Shown: one piece after another, positions 7,732 through 15,814 of the stretch | How the letters are laid out: each line of letters begins with the position of its first letter | Numbering within the stretch: the first letter of the stretch is position 1 | NCBI GenBank assembly: GCA_035622175.1 | Contig: DASPVV010000143.1 | Location: 31,381-95,380, forward strand | Direction: 5' to 3' | DNA: 64,000 bases | DNA from: JAFAGX01 sp035622175 | GTDB taxonomy: Bacteria > Acidobacteriota > Terriglobia > Terriglobales > Acidobacteriaceae | Translations under genes and position numbers: made by a program | The notes under the pieces: model-generated | Seen by the model: the letters and a program-made list of their open reading frames with translations, nothing else | Databases searched by the model: none | What the model was told of the DNA's origin: nothing

Positions 7732-8421
7732 ATGAGCGGGACAGGCAAATCTCACAATCAGGTTGGGCTCAAGAAGAGAGTCCTGGTCGTCGACGATCAC
7801 CCCATCGTGCGCCAAGGCCTGGCCTTGCTGATCAATCGCGAGCCCGATTTGTTGGTTTGCGGGGAGGCAGAAGAAGCGACGGGCGCGCTCGAGGCGCTTG
7901 CGGCTGCGAAGCCCGACCTTCTGATCGTGGACATTTCGCTGAATGGTCCCGATGGCATCGATCTTTTGAAGCAGATTCGCACCACTCATCCAACCCTGCC
8001 GGTGCTGATCCTTTCCATGTACGACGAGTCAATTTATGCGGAACGCGCACTGCGCGCCGGTGCCAGCGGCTACATTATGAAGCAGGAAGCGACGGAGAAA
8101 GTGCTCGTCGCTCTTCGCCGGATTCTGAATGGGGAGATTTATGTCAGCGAGCGGATTTCAAACCAGATACTCAAGCAGTACATTACCGGATCGAGGATGG
8201 TTCGAAATTCCTCGATCGGCGATCTCAGCGACCGCGAACTGGAGGTATTCCGCCTGATCGGAGAAGGTCACGGCACCCGTCAGATCGCCGAAGAATTGCA
8301 TCTCAGCATAAAAACTGTCGAATCCTACCAGGCCCATATCAAGGAGAAACTGTCGCTGCGCAACGCTCGCGAACTCATGCAACGTGCCTTTCAATGGCAT
8401 ACCAGCGACAAGGCAGTCTAA
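7732..8421 (+). CDS. LuxR/NarL-type response regulator paired with the PAS kinase
   Basis: The 229-residue protein has a receiver domain (VDDHP near residue 21, phospho-acceptor Asp in LIVDISLNGPDG, Lys in YIMKQEA) and a LuxR helix-turn-helix (LSDRELEVFRLIGEG, then LHLSIKTVESYQ). It starts 3 bases after the kinase stop, so the two are co-translated. It should act on a promoter of the hydrogenase locus, most simply the 296-base gap ahead of hhyS copy 2 or the region ahead of copy 1. It is related to, but clearly different from, the orphan regulator at 601. Confidence 0.94.
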   Translation: MSGTGKSHNQVGLKKRVLVVDDHPIVRQGLALLINREPDLLVCGEAEEATGALEALAAAKPDLLIVDISLNGPDGIDLLKQIRTTHPTLPVLILSMYDESIYAERALRAGASGYIMKQEATEKVLVALRRILNGEIYVSERISNQILKQYITGSRMVRNSSIGDLSDRELEVFRLIGEGHGTRQIAEELHLSIKTVESYQAHIKEKLSLRNARELMQRAFQWHTSDKAV

Positions 8422-8717
8422 GCTAAACCTACTTCGAAGTCCCGGTCCGATCCTGCGAAGAGTCCATCGGCGCGCCAACAGCCATGGCATGGGGGAATCC
8501 CTGATGCCGTTTGTAGCGATTTCACCAAGGCGAAAAAGTGGCACCCCCGCTTGTTGCACCCCTCGCCATTCGAGATGCTACTCGGCATGCATCCCGGGCC
8601 CTCGCGCAGAAGGGAACAGGATTCGTTCTGCGTCGAGTTTGCTTCGGGCGGTGTTGGCTTGTTTGTTCACCGGCTTCTGGTTCTTAAACAATTGGATCGG
8701 GAAAGGAGAACCCAGTC
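8422..8717. promoter_or_regulatory. Probable regulatory gap upstream of hhyS2-hhyL
   Basis: This 296-base gap carries no plausible gene and must hold any separate promoter for hhyS2-hhyL. Visible elements are a direct repeat GTGGCAC (8538-8544) and GTTGCAC (8552-8558), and a TTGTTCAC box near 8660 that resembles the TTGTTCAC 20 bases upstream of hhyS copy 1. No good -35/-10 pair is obvious. GGAAAGGAGA lies just upstream of ATG 8718. Confidence 0.4.
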
Positions 8718-9782
8718 ATGGCAGCAGAAACGGTTCCGTACGGTCGAGTGACGCAAAGGCCATCGCCGGTTGCCGAAGTGCACATTGTGTGGATCACGGC
8801 GGGTCTGGGCTGTGATGGAGATTCGGTTTCCGTCACTGCCGCGACCCAGCCCAGTATCGAGGATGTCCTGTTAGGGGCCATTCCGGGGCTGCCGAAGGTC
8901 CACCTGCACAATCCCGTCCTTGCTTATGAAGTCGGCGATGACTTCATGAAGTATTGGTACCAGGCGCAGGAGGGAAAACTCGATCCCTTTGTTTTGGTGG
9001 TGGAGGGCTCCATTCCCAACGAGAAGATCAAGAAGGAAGGTTACTGGGCGGCACTCGGAACGGATCCCAAAACCCAGCAGCCCATCCCCACCAACGAGTG
9101 GATTGATCGACTCTCCTCGAAGGCATTGGCGGTCATTGCCTGCGGAACGTGCGCAACCTACGGTGGCATTCATGCCATGGAAGGCAACCCGACCGGGTGC
9201 ATGGGTCTCGCGGACTACCTGGGCTGGGATTGGAAGTCCAAGGCCGGTCTGCCCATCGTGAATGTACCGGGATGCCCGGTGCAGCCGGACAACTTCATGG
9301 AAACCGTGCTGTACCTCCTTTATCAGGTAGCCGGATTGGCTCCCATGATTCCGCTGGACGATCAACTACGGCCGACATGGTTGTTTGGCAAGACCGTGCA
9401 CGAGGGCTGCGACCGCGCCGGCTACTACGAGCAAGGGGATTTCGCCGAGGTCTACGGCTCCCCCAAATGCATTGTGAAGCTAGGCTGTTGGGGGCCCGTG
9501 GTCAACTGCAACGTGCCCAAACGAGGGTGGATGGCTGGCATTGGGGGCTGCCCCAACGTCGGCGGTATCTGCATCGGTTGCACCATGCCGGGATTTCCGG
9601 ACAAGTTCATGCCGTTCATGGATGAGCCGCCAGGGGGGAAGATTTCAAGCGGAGCGGTGGGCGCTTACGGCCGCATTATTCGCAGCCTCCGATCGGTGAC
9701 TCAGTCGACGGTCAATAAGGAACCGAAATGGCGCCACCCGCGCCCGGAACTCACCACCGGCTATCACGCCCGAACCTACTGA
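8718..9782 (+). CDS. hhyS: Group 1h [NiFe]-hydrogenase small subunit, copy 2
   Basis: The 354-residue protein is a close paralogue of copy 1 at 4712. It has WITAGLGCDGDSV, ACGTCATYGGIHAMEGNPTG, VPGCPVQPDNFMET, KLGCWGPVVNCNV and GGICIGCTMPGFPDKF. The cluster ligands visible in copy 1 are all kept. The two differ mostly at the N-terminus, in scattered substitutions, and in the tail (copy 2 ends ELTTGYHARTY). No Tat signal is present. GGAAAGGAGA supports the ATG. It lies 14 bases before hhyL, so this copy is the likely structural partner of the large subunit. Confidence 0.95.
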   Translation: MAAETVPYGRVTQRPSPVAEVHIVWITAGLGCDGDSVSVTAATQPSIEDVLLGAIPGLPKVHLHNPVLAYEVGDDFMKYWYQAQEGKLDPFVLVVEGSIPNEKIKKEGYWAALGTDPKTQQPIPTNEWIDRLSSKALAVIACGTCATYGGIHAMEGNPTGCMGLADYLGWDWKSKAGLPIVNVPGCPVQPDNFMETVLYLLYQVAGLAPMIPLDDQLRPTWLFGKTVHEGCDRAGYYEQGDFAEVYGSPKCIVKLGCWGPVVNCNVPKRGWMAGIGGCPNVGGICIGCTMPGFPDKFMPFMDEPPGGKISSGAVGAYGRIIRSLRSVTQSTVNKEPKWRHPRPELTTGYHARTY

Positions 9783-9796
9783 CAGGAGCAAATCGA

Positions 9797-11593
9797 ATGA
9801 GCACCATTACTGCGCCAACGCAAGAGACCTCGTCCAAGAAAAGGAATCTGGTGGAGATGAACTGGGATCCGATCACCCGGATCGTGGGGAGCCTGGGTAT
9901 ATTCACCAAGATCGACTTCGATAAGCGCCATGTGGCCGAATGTCACAGCACGTCGTCCATCTTCCGTGGATACAGCATTTTCATGAAGGGCAAGGACCCG
10001 CGGGACGCCCACTTCATCACCAGCCGGATCTGCGGCATCTGTGGCGATAACCACGCTACCTGCGCCACCTATGCCCAGAATATGGCCTTCGGAGTGAGGC
10101 CGCCGGCCATCGCCGAATGGATCGTGAACCTGGGCGAAGCTGCCGAGTACATGTTCGACCACAACATCTTCCAGGACAACCTGGTGGGGGTGGATTTCTG
10201 CGAGCAGATGGTCAAGGAGACCAACCCCAAAGTTTGGATGAAGGCTCAGTCTACCTCGGCTCCCCATAGCCATTTGCATGGGTATCGCACCATCGCGGAC
10301 ATCATGACGGCGTTGAACCCGTTCACCGGAGCCTTCTACCGAGAGGCTCTCCAGATGAGCCGCATGACCCGCGAGATGTTCTGCCTCATGGAGGGTCGGC
10401 ATGTGCATCCCTCCACTCTCTACCCGGGCGGAGTCGGGACCGTTCCCACCATTCAGCTGTTTACCGATTACTTGGTTCGGCTGATGAAATACGTAGAGTT
10501 CATGAAGAAGGTAGTGCCTTTGCATGATGACCTGTTCGACTTTTTCTACCAGACACTACCCGGCTATGAGGAGGTTGGACGGAGAAGGGTCCTGCTCGGA
10601 TGCTGGGGCTCCTTCAACGATCCCGACCATTGTGATTACACCTACAAGAACATGACGAACTGGGGAAACAAGATGTTCGTTACGCCCGGCGTGGTGGTCG
10701 ACGGCAAGTTGGTAACCACGGATTTGGTCGAAATCAACTTGAACATCCGCATCCTGCTGGGCAGTTCCTACTACGATGACTGGCAGAACGCTGAAACGTT
10801 CGTCAAAACCGATCCCTTAGGCAACCCGGTCGACAAGCATCACCCCTGGAACCAGACAACGATTCCACGCCCACAGAAGCGGGATTTCGGCGGGAAGTAC
10901 ACCTGGGTCATGTCGCCGCGGTGGTTTGACAAGCGCACCGGCGATCATCTCGCCCTCGACACTGGTGGCGGTCCGATTGCCCGCCTGTGGGCCACGGCGC
11001 TCGCCGGGTTGGTGGACATCGGCTACATCAAGGCCACCGGTCACAGCGTGAAGATGTACCTGCCGAAAACCACCTCGCTACCGGAAGTGGAATTTGAATG
11101 GAGGGTGCCGAAGTGGAGCAACGCGATCGAACGCGACCGCGCCCGGACGTACTTCCAGGTTTACGCCGCCTGCTGCGCCCTTCATTTTATGGAGAAGGCC
11201 CTGGCCGAATTGCATGCCGGCCGGACCAAAACCTGGACGGACTTCAAGGTGCCCGAACAGGCGATCGGATGCGGATTCCACGAGGCAGTGCGCGGAGTGC
11301 TGTCGCATCATGTCGTGATACGGGACGGCAAGATCGCCAACTATCACCCCTATCCCCCCACTCCCTGGAATGCCAATCCGCGCGACGTGTATGGGACGCC
11401 GGGTCCATACGAGGATGCGGTCGAGAACACGCCCATCTTTGAAGAGAATGGGCCCGACAAGTTCAAGGGCATTGACATCATGCGCGCGGTGCGGAGTTTC
11501 GATCCCTGCTTGCCGTGCGGTGTGCATATGTACCTCGGAAACGGCAAAGTGCTGGAGACGCGTCATTCCCCGATGTTTGGTCTGCAGCCCTGA
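9797..11593 (+). CDS. hhyL: Group 1h [NiFe]-hydrogenase large subunit
   Basis: The 598-residue catalytic subunit splits H2 at a NiFe(CN)2CO centre. The N-terminal nickel motif is RICGICGDNHATCA (near residues 77-90) and the C-terminal one is DPCLPCGVHMYLG. A short extension after the last CxxCxxH (MYLGNGKVLETRHSPMFGLQ) is the part a maturation endopeptidase would remove. The frame opens at 9728, overlapping hhyS2, but ATG 9797 with AGGAG at 9783-9787 is the natural start. Group 1h enzymes oxidise atmospheric-level H2 in soil Actinobacteria and Acidobacteria and tolerate O2 (established for the family). Only one large-subunit gene exists in the window for two small subunits. Confidence 0.97.
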   Translation: MSTITAPTQETSSKKRNLVEMNWDPITRIVGSLGIFTKIDFDKRHVAECHSTSSIFRGYSIFMKGKDPRDAHFITSRICGICGDNHATCATYAQNMAFGVRPPAIAEWIVNLGEAAEYMFDHNIFQDNLVGVDFCEQMVKETNPKVWMKAQSTSAPHSHLHGYRTIADIMTALNPFTGAFYREALQMSRMTREMFCLMEGRHVHPSTLYPGGVGTVPTIQLFTDYLVRLMKYVEFMKKVVPLHDDLFDFFYQTLPGYEEVGRRRVLLGCWGSFNDPDHCDYTYKNMTNWGNKMFVTPGVVVDGKLVTTDLVEINLNIRILLGSSYYDDWQNAETFVKTDPLGNPVDKHHPWNQTTIPRPQKRDFGGKYTWVMSPRWFDKRTGDHLALDTGGGPIARLWATALAGLVDIGYIKATGHSVKMYLPKTTSLPEVEFEWRVPKWSNAIERDRARTYFQVYAACCALHFMEKALAELHAGRTKTWTDFKVPEQAIGCGFHEAVRGVLSHHVVIRDGKIANYHPYPPTPWNANPRDVYGTPGPYEDAVENTPIFEENGPDKFKGIDIMRAVRSFDPCLPCGVHMYLGNGKVLETRHSPMFGLQP

Positions 11594-11710
11594 GCCCGGC
11601 CGATGCCCGAGGAGTGAGAGCGGCGGTTGTCCGGGGAAACCGTGAAACGTATTGGCGGTTTGAACCTCGAGCTCTCACTCCTTAGCCTTTCTGCACGACG
11701 AAGGAGGTTT

Positions 11711-12301
11711 GTGGCTGAAGACATGGATTTTCGCCGGCGCATGCAACAGGTCGGCGACTTAGTGCAAAAGATTGAAGACATCGCCGATCCTGCCGTCAGA
11801 GCCACTGCCAAAGAACTGCTACAGCTGCTCATGGAACTGCATGCCACGGGCCTCGAAAAGGTGTTGGAGATTACGTTCCAGGCAGGTGATTCGGGCAGGG
11901 GCATCATCGATGAGCTGGCTCGCGACCCGTTGGTCAGCGGCCTATTTATTCTCTATGGTCTGCATCCTGAGGCGCTGGGGACGCGCGTGGCAAAAGCCCT
12001 GGACCGGATTCGCCCCAGCTTGCGGAAACACGGAAGCGAAATAGAACTGCTGGCAGTCGATGAGGGAGTGGTCCGGGTGAGAATCGTAATGGGTGGACCC
12101 ACCTGCGGTTCTACCGTGAAGACGATTCGATCCAAGGTGGAAGAGGCCATCTATGAAGCCGCACCCGACATGACTTCTTTGTTGATTGAGGGTCCGGAGA
12201 CGAAGGCCGCGTCGGGCTTTGTCGCTTTGGAGAAGTTGATGGGGAACCATCTCCCGGTCGGGCCCGATCCGACGCTAGCGAGAGTCGAAGGAGAGCCGTG
12301 A
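11711..12301 (+). CDS. NifU C-terminal-domain-like protein of the hydrogenase operon
   Basis: The protein has about 196 residues. An N-terminal helical part (FRRRMQQVGDLVQKIEDI) precedes a NifU C-terminal-like domain around residues 105-170 (VRVRIVMGGPTCGSTVKTIR, then KVEEAIYEAAPDMTSLLIEG). NifU_C domains usually bind or transfer an FeS cluster through CxxC; here only one Cys is visible at that place. The GTG at 11711 follows AAGGAGG (11701-11707) closely; ATG 11723 is the alternative, and the frame itself opens at 11627. Homologues accompany group 1h hydrogenases, so a role in FeS assembly or electron transfer is likely but unproved. Confidence 0.75.
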   Translation: MAEDMDFRRRMQQVGDLVQKIEDIADPAVRATAKELLQLLMELHATGLEKVLEITFQAGDSGRGIIDELARDPLVSGLFILYGLHPEALGTRVAKALDRIRPSLRKHGSEIELLAVDEGVVRVRIVMGGPTCGSTVKTIRSKVEEAIYEAAPDMTSLLIEGPETKAASGFVALEKLMGNHLPVGPDPTLARVEGEP

Positions 12302-12320
12302 CAGGGCGAAGTACGGAGCT

Positions 12321-12977
12321 ATGAATCCGGGACAGTTTTCAGGAGCGGACGGCGGGTTCGCGGCGCTGCGTCAATTTGCTCGGCGGCGGCCAACGGCGGA
12401 GCACTGCGAGCTATGTGGCGCCGAAGTCGTGCCGGAACATGCCCACCTGGTCGACCTCGCGCGCCGCAAACTGCTTTGCGCCTGCGACCCTTGTGCTGTG
12501 CTCTTCAGCGGTCAAGACGGGCCAAAGTACAAGCGCGTTCCGCGACGTGTGACCGTCCTGGCCGACTTTCGCATGACTGACGCCCAGTGGGACGGCTTGA
12601 TGATCCCCATCAACATGGCGTTTTTCTTCAAGAACAGTGCGGAAGAGAAGATATCGGTATTCTATCCCAGCCCCGCCGGCGCCACCGAATCCCTGCTGGC
12701 TCTGGAGACGTGGGACGAGATAGTCCGCGAAAACCCAGGGTTAGGCCATATGGATAGCGATGTAGAAGCTCTGCTGGTCAACCGCGTCGGCTATGCGCGC
12801 GGTGCCACCCCGGCCGAATATTATCTCCTCCCGATCGATGAGTGCTACAAGCTGGTGGGCATCATCCGCATGCATTGGCGCGGCCTCTCGGGCGGAAGCA
12901 AAGTGTGGCAGGAACTCGGCCACTTCTTCACCGGCCTGCAGAGTAGGGTCAGGGTAGGGGAGGAGTCGCATGCCTGA
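12321..12977 (+). CDS. DUF5947 family protein, hydrogenase-associated
   Basis: The 218-residue protein has an N-terminal metal-binding set of cysteines (CELCG near residue 31, then CACDPC near residue 53), in the manner of a zinc ribbon. The rest is an alpha/beta body (PINMAFFFKNSAEEKISVFY, then EYYLLPIDECYKLVGIIR). It matches what is called DUF5947, a family found with group 1h hydrogenases. The function is unknown; assembly or electron transfer are candidates. It overlaps the next gene by 8 bases, so the two are translationally coupled. Confidence 0.75.
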   Translation: MNPGQFSGADGGFAALRQFARRRPTAEHCELCGAEVVPEHAHLVDLARRKLLCACDPCAVLFSGQDGPKYKRVPRRVTVLADFRMTDAQWDGLMIPINMAFFFKNSAEEKISVFYPSPAGATESLLALETWDEIVRENPGLGHMDSDVEALLVNRVGYARGATPAEYYLLPIDECYKLVGIIRMHWRGLSGGSKVWQELGHFFTGLQSRVRVGEESHA

Positions 12978-13617
12978 ACTGAGCTTCCAAATCGAAGGGG
13001 TGGAAGTGGCGCCGTGGGCTGCAGCGCCGCAACTAACCTTCAAGCTTCGCCTGACCGCTGCCACGGCGGACGAGAGAATCCATACGGTCGCCCTGCGCTG
13101 CCAGATTCAGATCGAGGTTACGCGGCGTCGTTACGCCGCGCAAGAACAGGCTGCGTTGCAGGATCTTTTCGGTGAGCCGAAGCGCTGGGCCCAAACCCTG
13201 AGGAGTTTGCTGTGGACGCACGCCAGCGTAGTGGTGCCTGCTTTCGCGGGGAGCACGGTGACGGACCTCCCCGTCCCCTGTACCTTCGATTTCAATGTAG
13301 CGGCGACGAAGTATTTCTACGGCTTGACGGAAGGAGAGATCCCACTCAATTTGCTCTTCAGCGGAACCGTGTTTTATGCCCGGGCAGACGGAGGGCTGCA
13401 AGTCGCGCCCATTGCCTGGGAGAAGGAAGCAAGGTGCAAGCTGCCGGTGAAGGTCTGGCGCGAAATGATGGACGCTTACTATCCGAATAGCGCGTGGCTT
13501 TGTCTGCGACGCGACGTCTTCGAGCGGCTCTATCGCTACAAGATGCGCCTAGGCATTCCGACGTGGGAGCAAGCGCTGGAAGCCGCGCTTCCGGTTGAGG
13601 AGGCGGTGGGCCAATGA
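12970..13617 (+). CDS. DUF6084 family protein, hydrogenase-associated
   Basis: The 215-residue protein is mostly beta-strand in pattern (LSFQIEGVEVAPWAAAPQLT, then LRCQIQIEVTRRRY and VPCTFDFNVAATKYFYGL). It resembles the DUF6084 family found next to DUF5947 in group 1h hydrogenase operons. No catalytic motif, Cys cluster, signal peptide or membrane segment is visible. The ATG at 12970 overlaps the previous gene by 8 bases, and the stop overlaps the next ATG by 4 bases. A structural or chaperone role in hydrogenase assembly is a guess. Confidence 0.72.
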   Translation: MPELSFQIEGVEVAPWAAAPQLTFKLRLTAATADERIHTVALRCQIQIEVTRRRYAAQEQAALQDLFGEPKRWAQTLRSLLWTHASVVVPAFAGSTVTDLPVPCTFDFNVAATKYFYGLTEGEIPLNLLFSGTVFYARADGGLQVAPIAWEKEARCKLPVKVWREMMDAYYPNSAWLCLRRDVFERLYRYKMRLGIPTWEQALEAALPVEEAVGQ

Positions 13618-14678
13618 ATCTCGAGCGGGTGGAGAAAATCGCCAAGGCGGTGCTGTATGAGGGATACATGTTGTACCCCTACCGCCCCTCCGCGGTGAAG
13701 AACCGGCAGCGGTGGAATTTCGGCGTTCTCTACCCTCGCGGCTATAGCGAAGCCCAAGCCGGCTCCGATGCGTGGATGATGCAAACCGAGTGCTTGGTCG
13801 AGGGCGGCCAGCGGTCGAGACTCGAAGGGAAGGTGCGGTTCCTGCAATTGGTCGAGCGCTCCGTCGGGCGAGTAACTTTCCCAGGCCGCCAACTGCGGCC
13901 CGGCGAACTCCCCGACTTCGAGATCGTCGAGAAGCTTGAGCTCGCGGGAAAGGTTTTCTACCCCTGGCAGGAAGCGGTGGAGCGAGAAATCATCTTGCCG
14001 ATGCGCCACCTTGCCAGCTTGAGCCCGGAGCCCCTACTCGAACCTTTCACCCTGCCCTCGGAAAAGCAATTCGAACTGCTCGGCGGCGGGAGTGGACCAG
14101 TCGCTGGAATCATGGTGCGCGAGCGAGGCGAAATCCAGGGAACGGTCCAAATTTCTGCCGAGCGCGTCAGCCATGAGGTATTCCGGATTGGCGTGCGCAT
14201 TCAAAACGAGAGTCCGGTTGAGGTTTCCGAAAGTTCGAGCCGCGAAGAGGCACTGCTGCGATCGCTGGTGTCGACGCACACCATCATGGGCATAGCGGAC
14301 GGCGCCTTTGTGTCGGCGGTTGATCCTCCCGAAACGCTGCGAGAGATTGCCGCGGGTTGTCGCAGCCTCGGCACGTGGCCGGTTCTGGTCGGAGAAGCGG
14401 GCCAGCGCGACACGATGCTCTCCTCGCCGATCATCCTGTACGACTATCCGCAGGTTGCTGCGGAGAGTGCCGGTGATCTGTTCGATGGAACCGAGATTGA
14501 TGAGATTCTGTTGCTCCGCATTATGACCCTGACGGACGAAGAGAAGCGCGAGATGCGGCAGTCCGACGAGCGCGCCCGCGAGCTTCTGGAGCGTACCGAA
14601 GCGCTTCCCGTGGAACACTTGATGAAACTGCATGGAGTCGTGCGCGGACTGCGTCCCCTCAAGGAGGACACGCCATGA
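13614..14678 (+). CDS. Unrecognised conserved-looking hydrogenase-operon protein
   Basis: I do not recognise this 354-residue protein as a named family. It begins with a basic helix (RVEKIAKAVLYEGYMLYPYR), has a middle part rich in strands, and a final part with a segment like LLVSTHTIMGIADGAFVS plus a charged C-terminal helix. There are almost no Cys residues, so it is unlikely to hold a cluster. It overlaps both neighbours by 4 bases (ATGA), which puts it firmly inside the operon between DUF6084 and the maturation protease. A part in group 1h maturation or complex assembly is the simplest inference. Confidence 0.7.
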   Translation: MNLERVEKIAKAVLYEGYMLYPYRPSAVKNRQRWNFGVLYPRGYSEAQAGSDAWMMQTECLVEGGQRSRLEGKVRFLQLVERSVGRVTFPGRQLRPGELPDFEIVEKLELAGKVFYPWQEAVEREIILPMRHLASLSPEPLLEPFTLPSEKQFELLGGGSGPVAGIMVRERGEIQGTVQISAERVSHEVFRIGVRIQNESPVEVSESSSREEALLRSLVSTHTIMGIADGAFVSAVDPPETLREIAAGCRSLGTWPVLVGEAGQRDTMLSSPIILYDYPQVAAESAGDLFDGTEIDEILLLRIMTLTDEEKREMRQSDERARELLERTEALPVEHLMKLHGVVRGLRPLKEDTP

Positions 14679-15514
14679 ACGAGTGGGAGTGGCACGCTCT
14701 CGAAGACAGGAGTCCGGTGGAAACCTCGGAGGTTCCAGGAGTTGACTTGAAGATTGGGGATCGCGTGCGCCTGCGTCCGCACCAGGGTGGAGACGTGATG
14801 GACATTGCTCTGACTGGACAGAACGCCACCGTTGAGGGCCTTGAACAGGATTACGAAGGCAAGATCCATGTTGGCGTCGTTCTCGACTCGGATCCGGGAA
14901 GGGATTTGGGATGGATGCGCCAGCCCGGGCACCGGTTCTTCTTTGATCCGGACGAGGTCGAACCGCTGGCTGCTGGTGAATACCATGCCACCGCCGCGTT
15001 GGTAAAGCCAAGCATCCTCATCGCCGGCATCGGGAACATCTTCCTGGGGGACGATGGATTTGGCGTCGAGGTGGTGAAGCGGCTGGCCAGCGGCAACCTC
15101 CCGAATGGCGTGCGAGTCGCGGACTTCGGCATAAGGGGCTTCGACCTCACCTATGCGCTCCTGGATGGTTACGACACGACGATCCTGGTGGATGCCTACC
15201 CCCACGGCGAGACGCCGGGAACGGTCTATGTGGTCGAGCCGGATGTGGAGGCGCTCGACTCTGGCAATGGTTCTCAAGGTGTCGTCGAGACGCACGGCAT
15301 GAATCCGATGAACGTCGTGCGCATGGCCAAGGCGATGAACGCCCGATTAGGAAAGGTTCTGCTGGTGGGATGCGAGCCGGCAACCTTCGGAGGTGAAGAA
15401 GGGCAGATGGGGCTGAGTCAACCGGTGGAGGCGGCCGTGGATGAAGCGGTGAAGCTGATTGATCGGTTAGTAGAGAAGTTGGTGAACCAGAACGGAGCCG
15501 GGCCGAGCCTGTGA
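14675..15514 (+). CDS. Hydrogenase maturation protease with extra N-terminal domain
   Basis: Residues from about 110 on form a HyaD/HupD-type endopeptidase (ILIAGIGNIFLGDDGFGVEV, with the Ni-sensing Glu/Asp region, and the later His in VVETHGMNP). This enzyme cuts the C-terminal extension of the large subunit after nickel insertion. Residues 1-100 form an added small beta-rich domain (DLKIGDRVRLRP, then GHRFFFDPDEVEPL) resembling an SH3-like barrel. Ordinary family members have about 150-190 residues, so this 279-residue form is a fusion. The start overlaps the previous stop by 4 bases. HhyL is the expected substrate. Confidence 0.88.
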   Translation: MNEWEWHALEDRSPVETSEVPGVDLKIGDRVRLRPHQGGDVMDIALTGQNATVEGLEQDYEGKIHVGVVLDSDPGRDLGWMRQPGHRFFFDPDEVEPLAAGEYHATAALVKPSILIAGIGNIFLGDDGFGVEVVKRLASGNLPNGVRVADFGIRGFDLTYALLDGYDTTILVDAYPHGETPGTVYVVEPDVEALDSGNGSQGVVETHGMNPMNVVRMAKAMNARLGKVLLVGCEPATFGGEEGQMGLSQPVEAAVDEAVKLIDRLVEKLVNQNGAGPSL

Positions 15515-15538
15515 AACCCAACACAAAAGGAGATTGCC

Positions 15539-15757
15539 GTGGCGATGGAACGATCGGAACCTATAAACGCAGCGAACGGTAAGGCCGACATGGATACCTT
15601 GTTTTTCGTCGGCGGAGTAGCCCTCATGGTATTTGGAGCGGGATTGATTCTTTCCAATCCCATCGTGCGCCGCTATATGGGTCAGATCGGGGTGGGCAAT
15701 TTGGCGACCGCGGCCCTACCTGATCTGCAACGCTATCTGAGACTGCGGGATATGTAG
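15539..15757 (+). CDS. Small one-helix membrane protein (DUF6893-like)
   Basis: This protein has 72 residues from GTG 15539, with AAAAGGAGA just upstream; ATG 15545 and ATG 15590 are alternatives. It has one clear membrane helix (FFVGGVALMVFGAGLIL) followed by a basic, amphipathic tail ending LPDLQRYLRLRDM. The tail resembles the small DUF6893 proteins of actinobacterial hydrogenase operons. With both small subunits lacking a membrane anchor, this is the best candidate in the operon for tethering the cytosolic enzyme to the membrane, which is an inference. Confidence 0.75.
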   Translation: MAMERSEPINAANGKADMDTLFFVGGVALMVFGAGLILSNPIVRRYMGQIGVGNLATAALPDLQRYLRLRDM

Positions 15758-15814
15758 AAGGCTCGAACCGCGCCCTGGGCCCCGCGTGCCCCTCGGCGAG
15801 AAAGAGAGTGCAGT

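Noticed and set aside
8539..8558. Sigma54-like TGGCAC followed by TTG/TTGC upstream of hhyS copy 2
   Set aside because: The spacing is wrong: TTGT comes six bases after TGGCAC and TTGC nine, while sigma54 promoters need five. The local regulator is NarL-like and would not activate sigma54.
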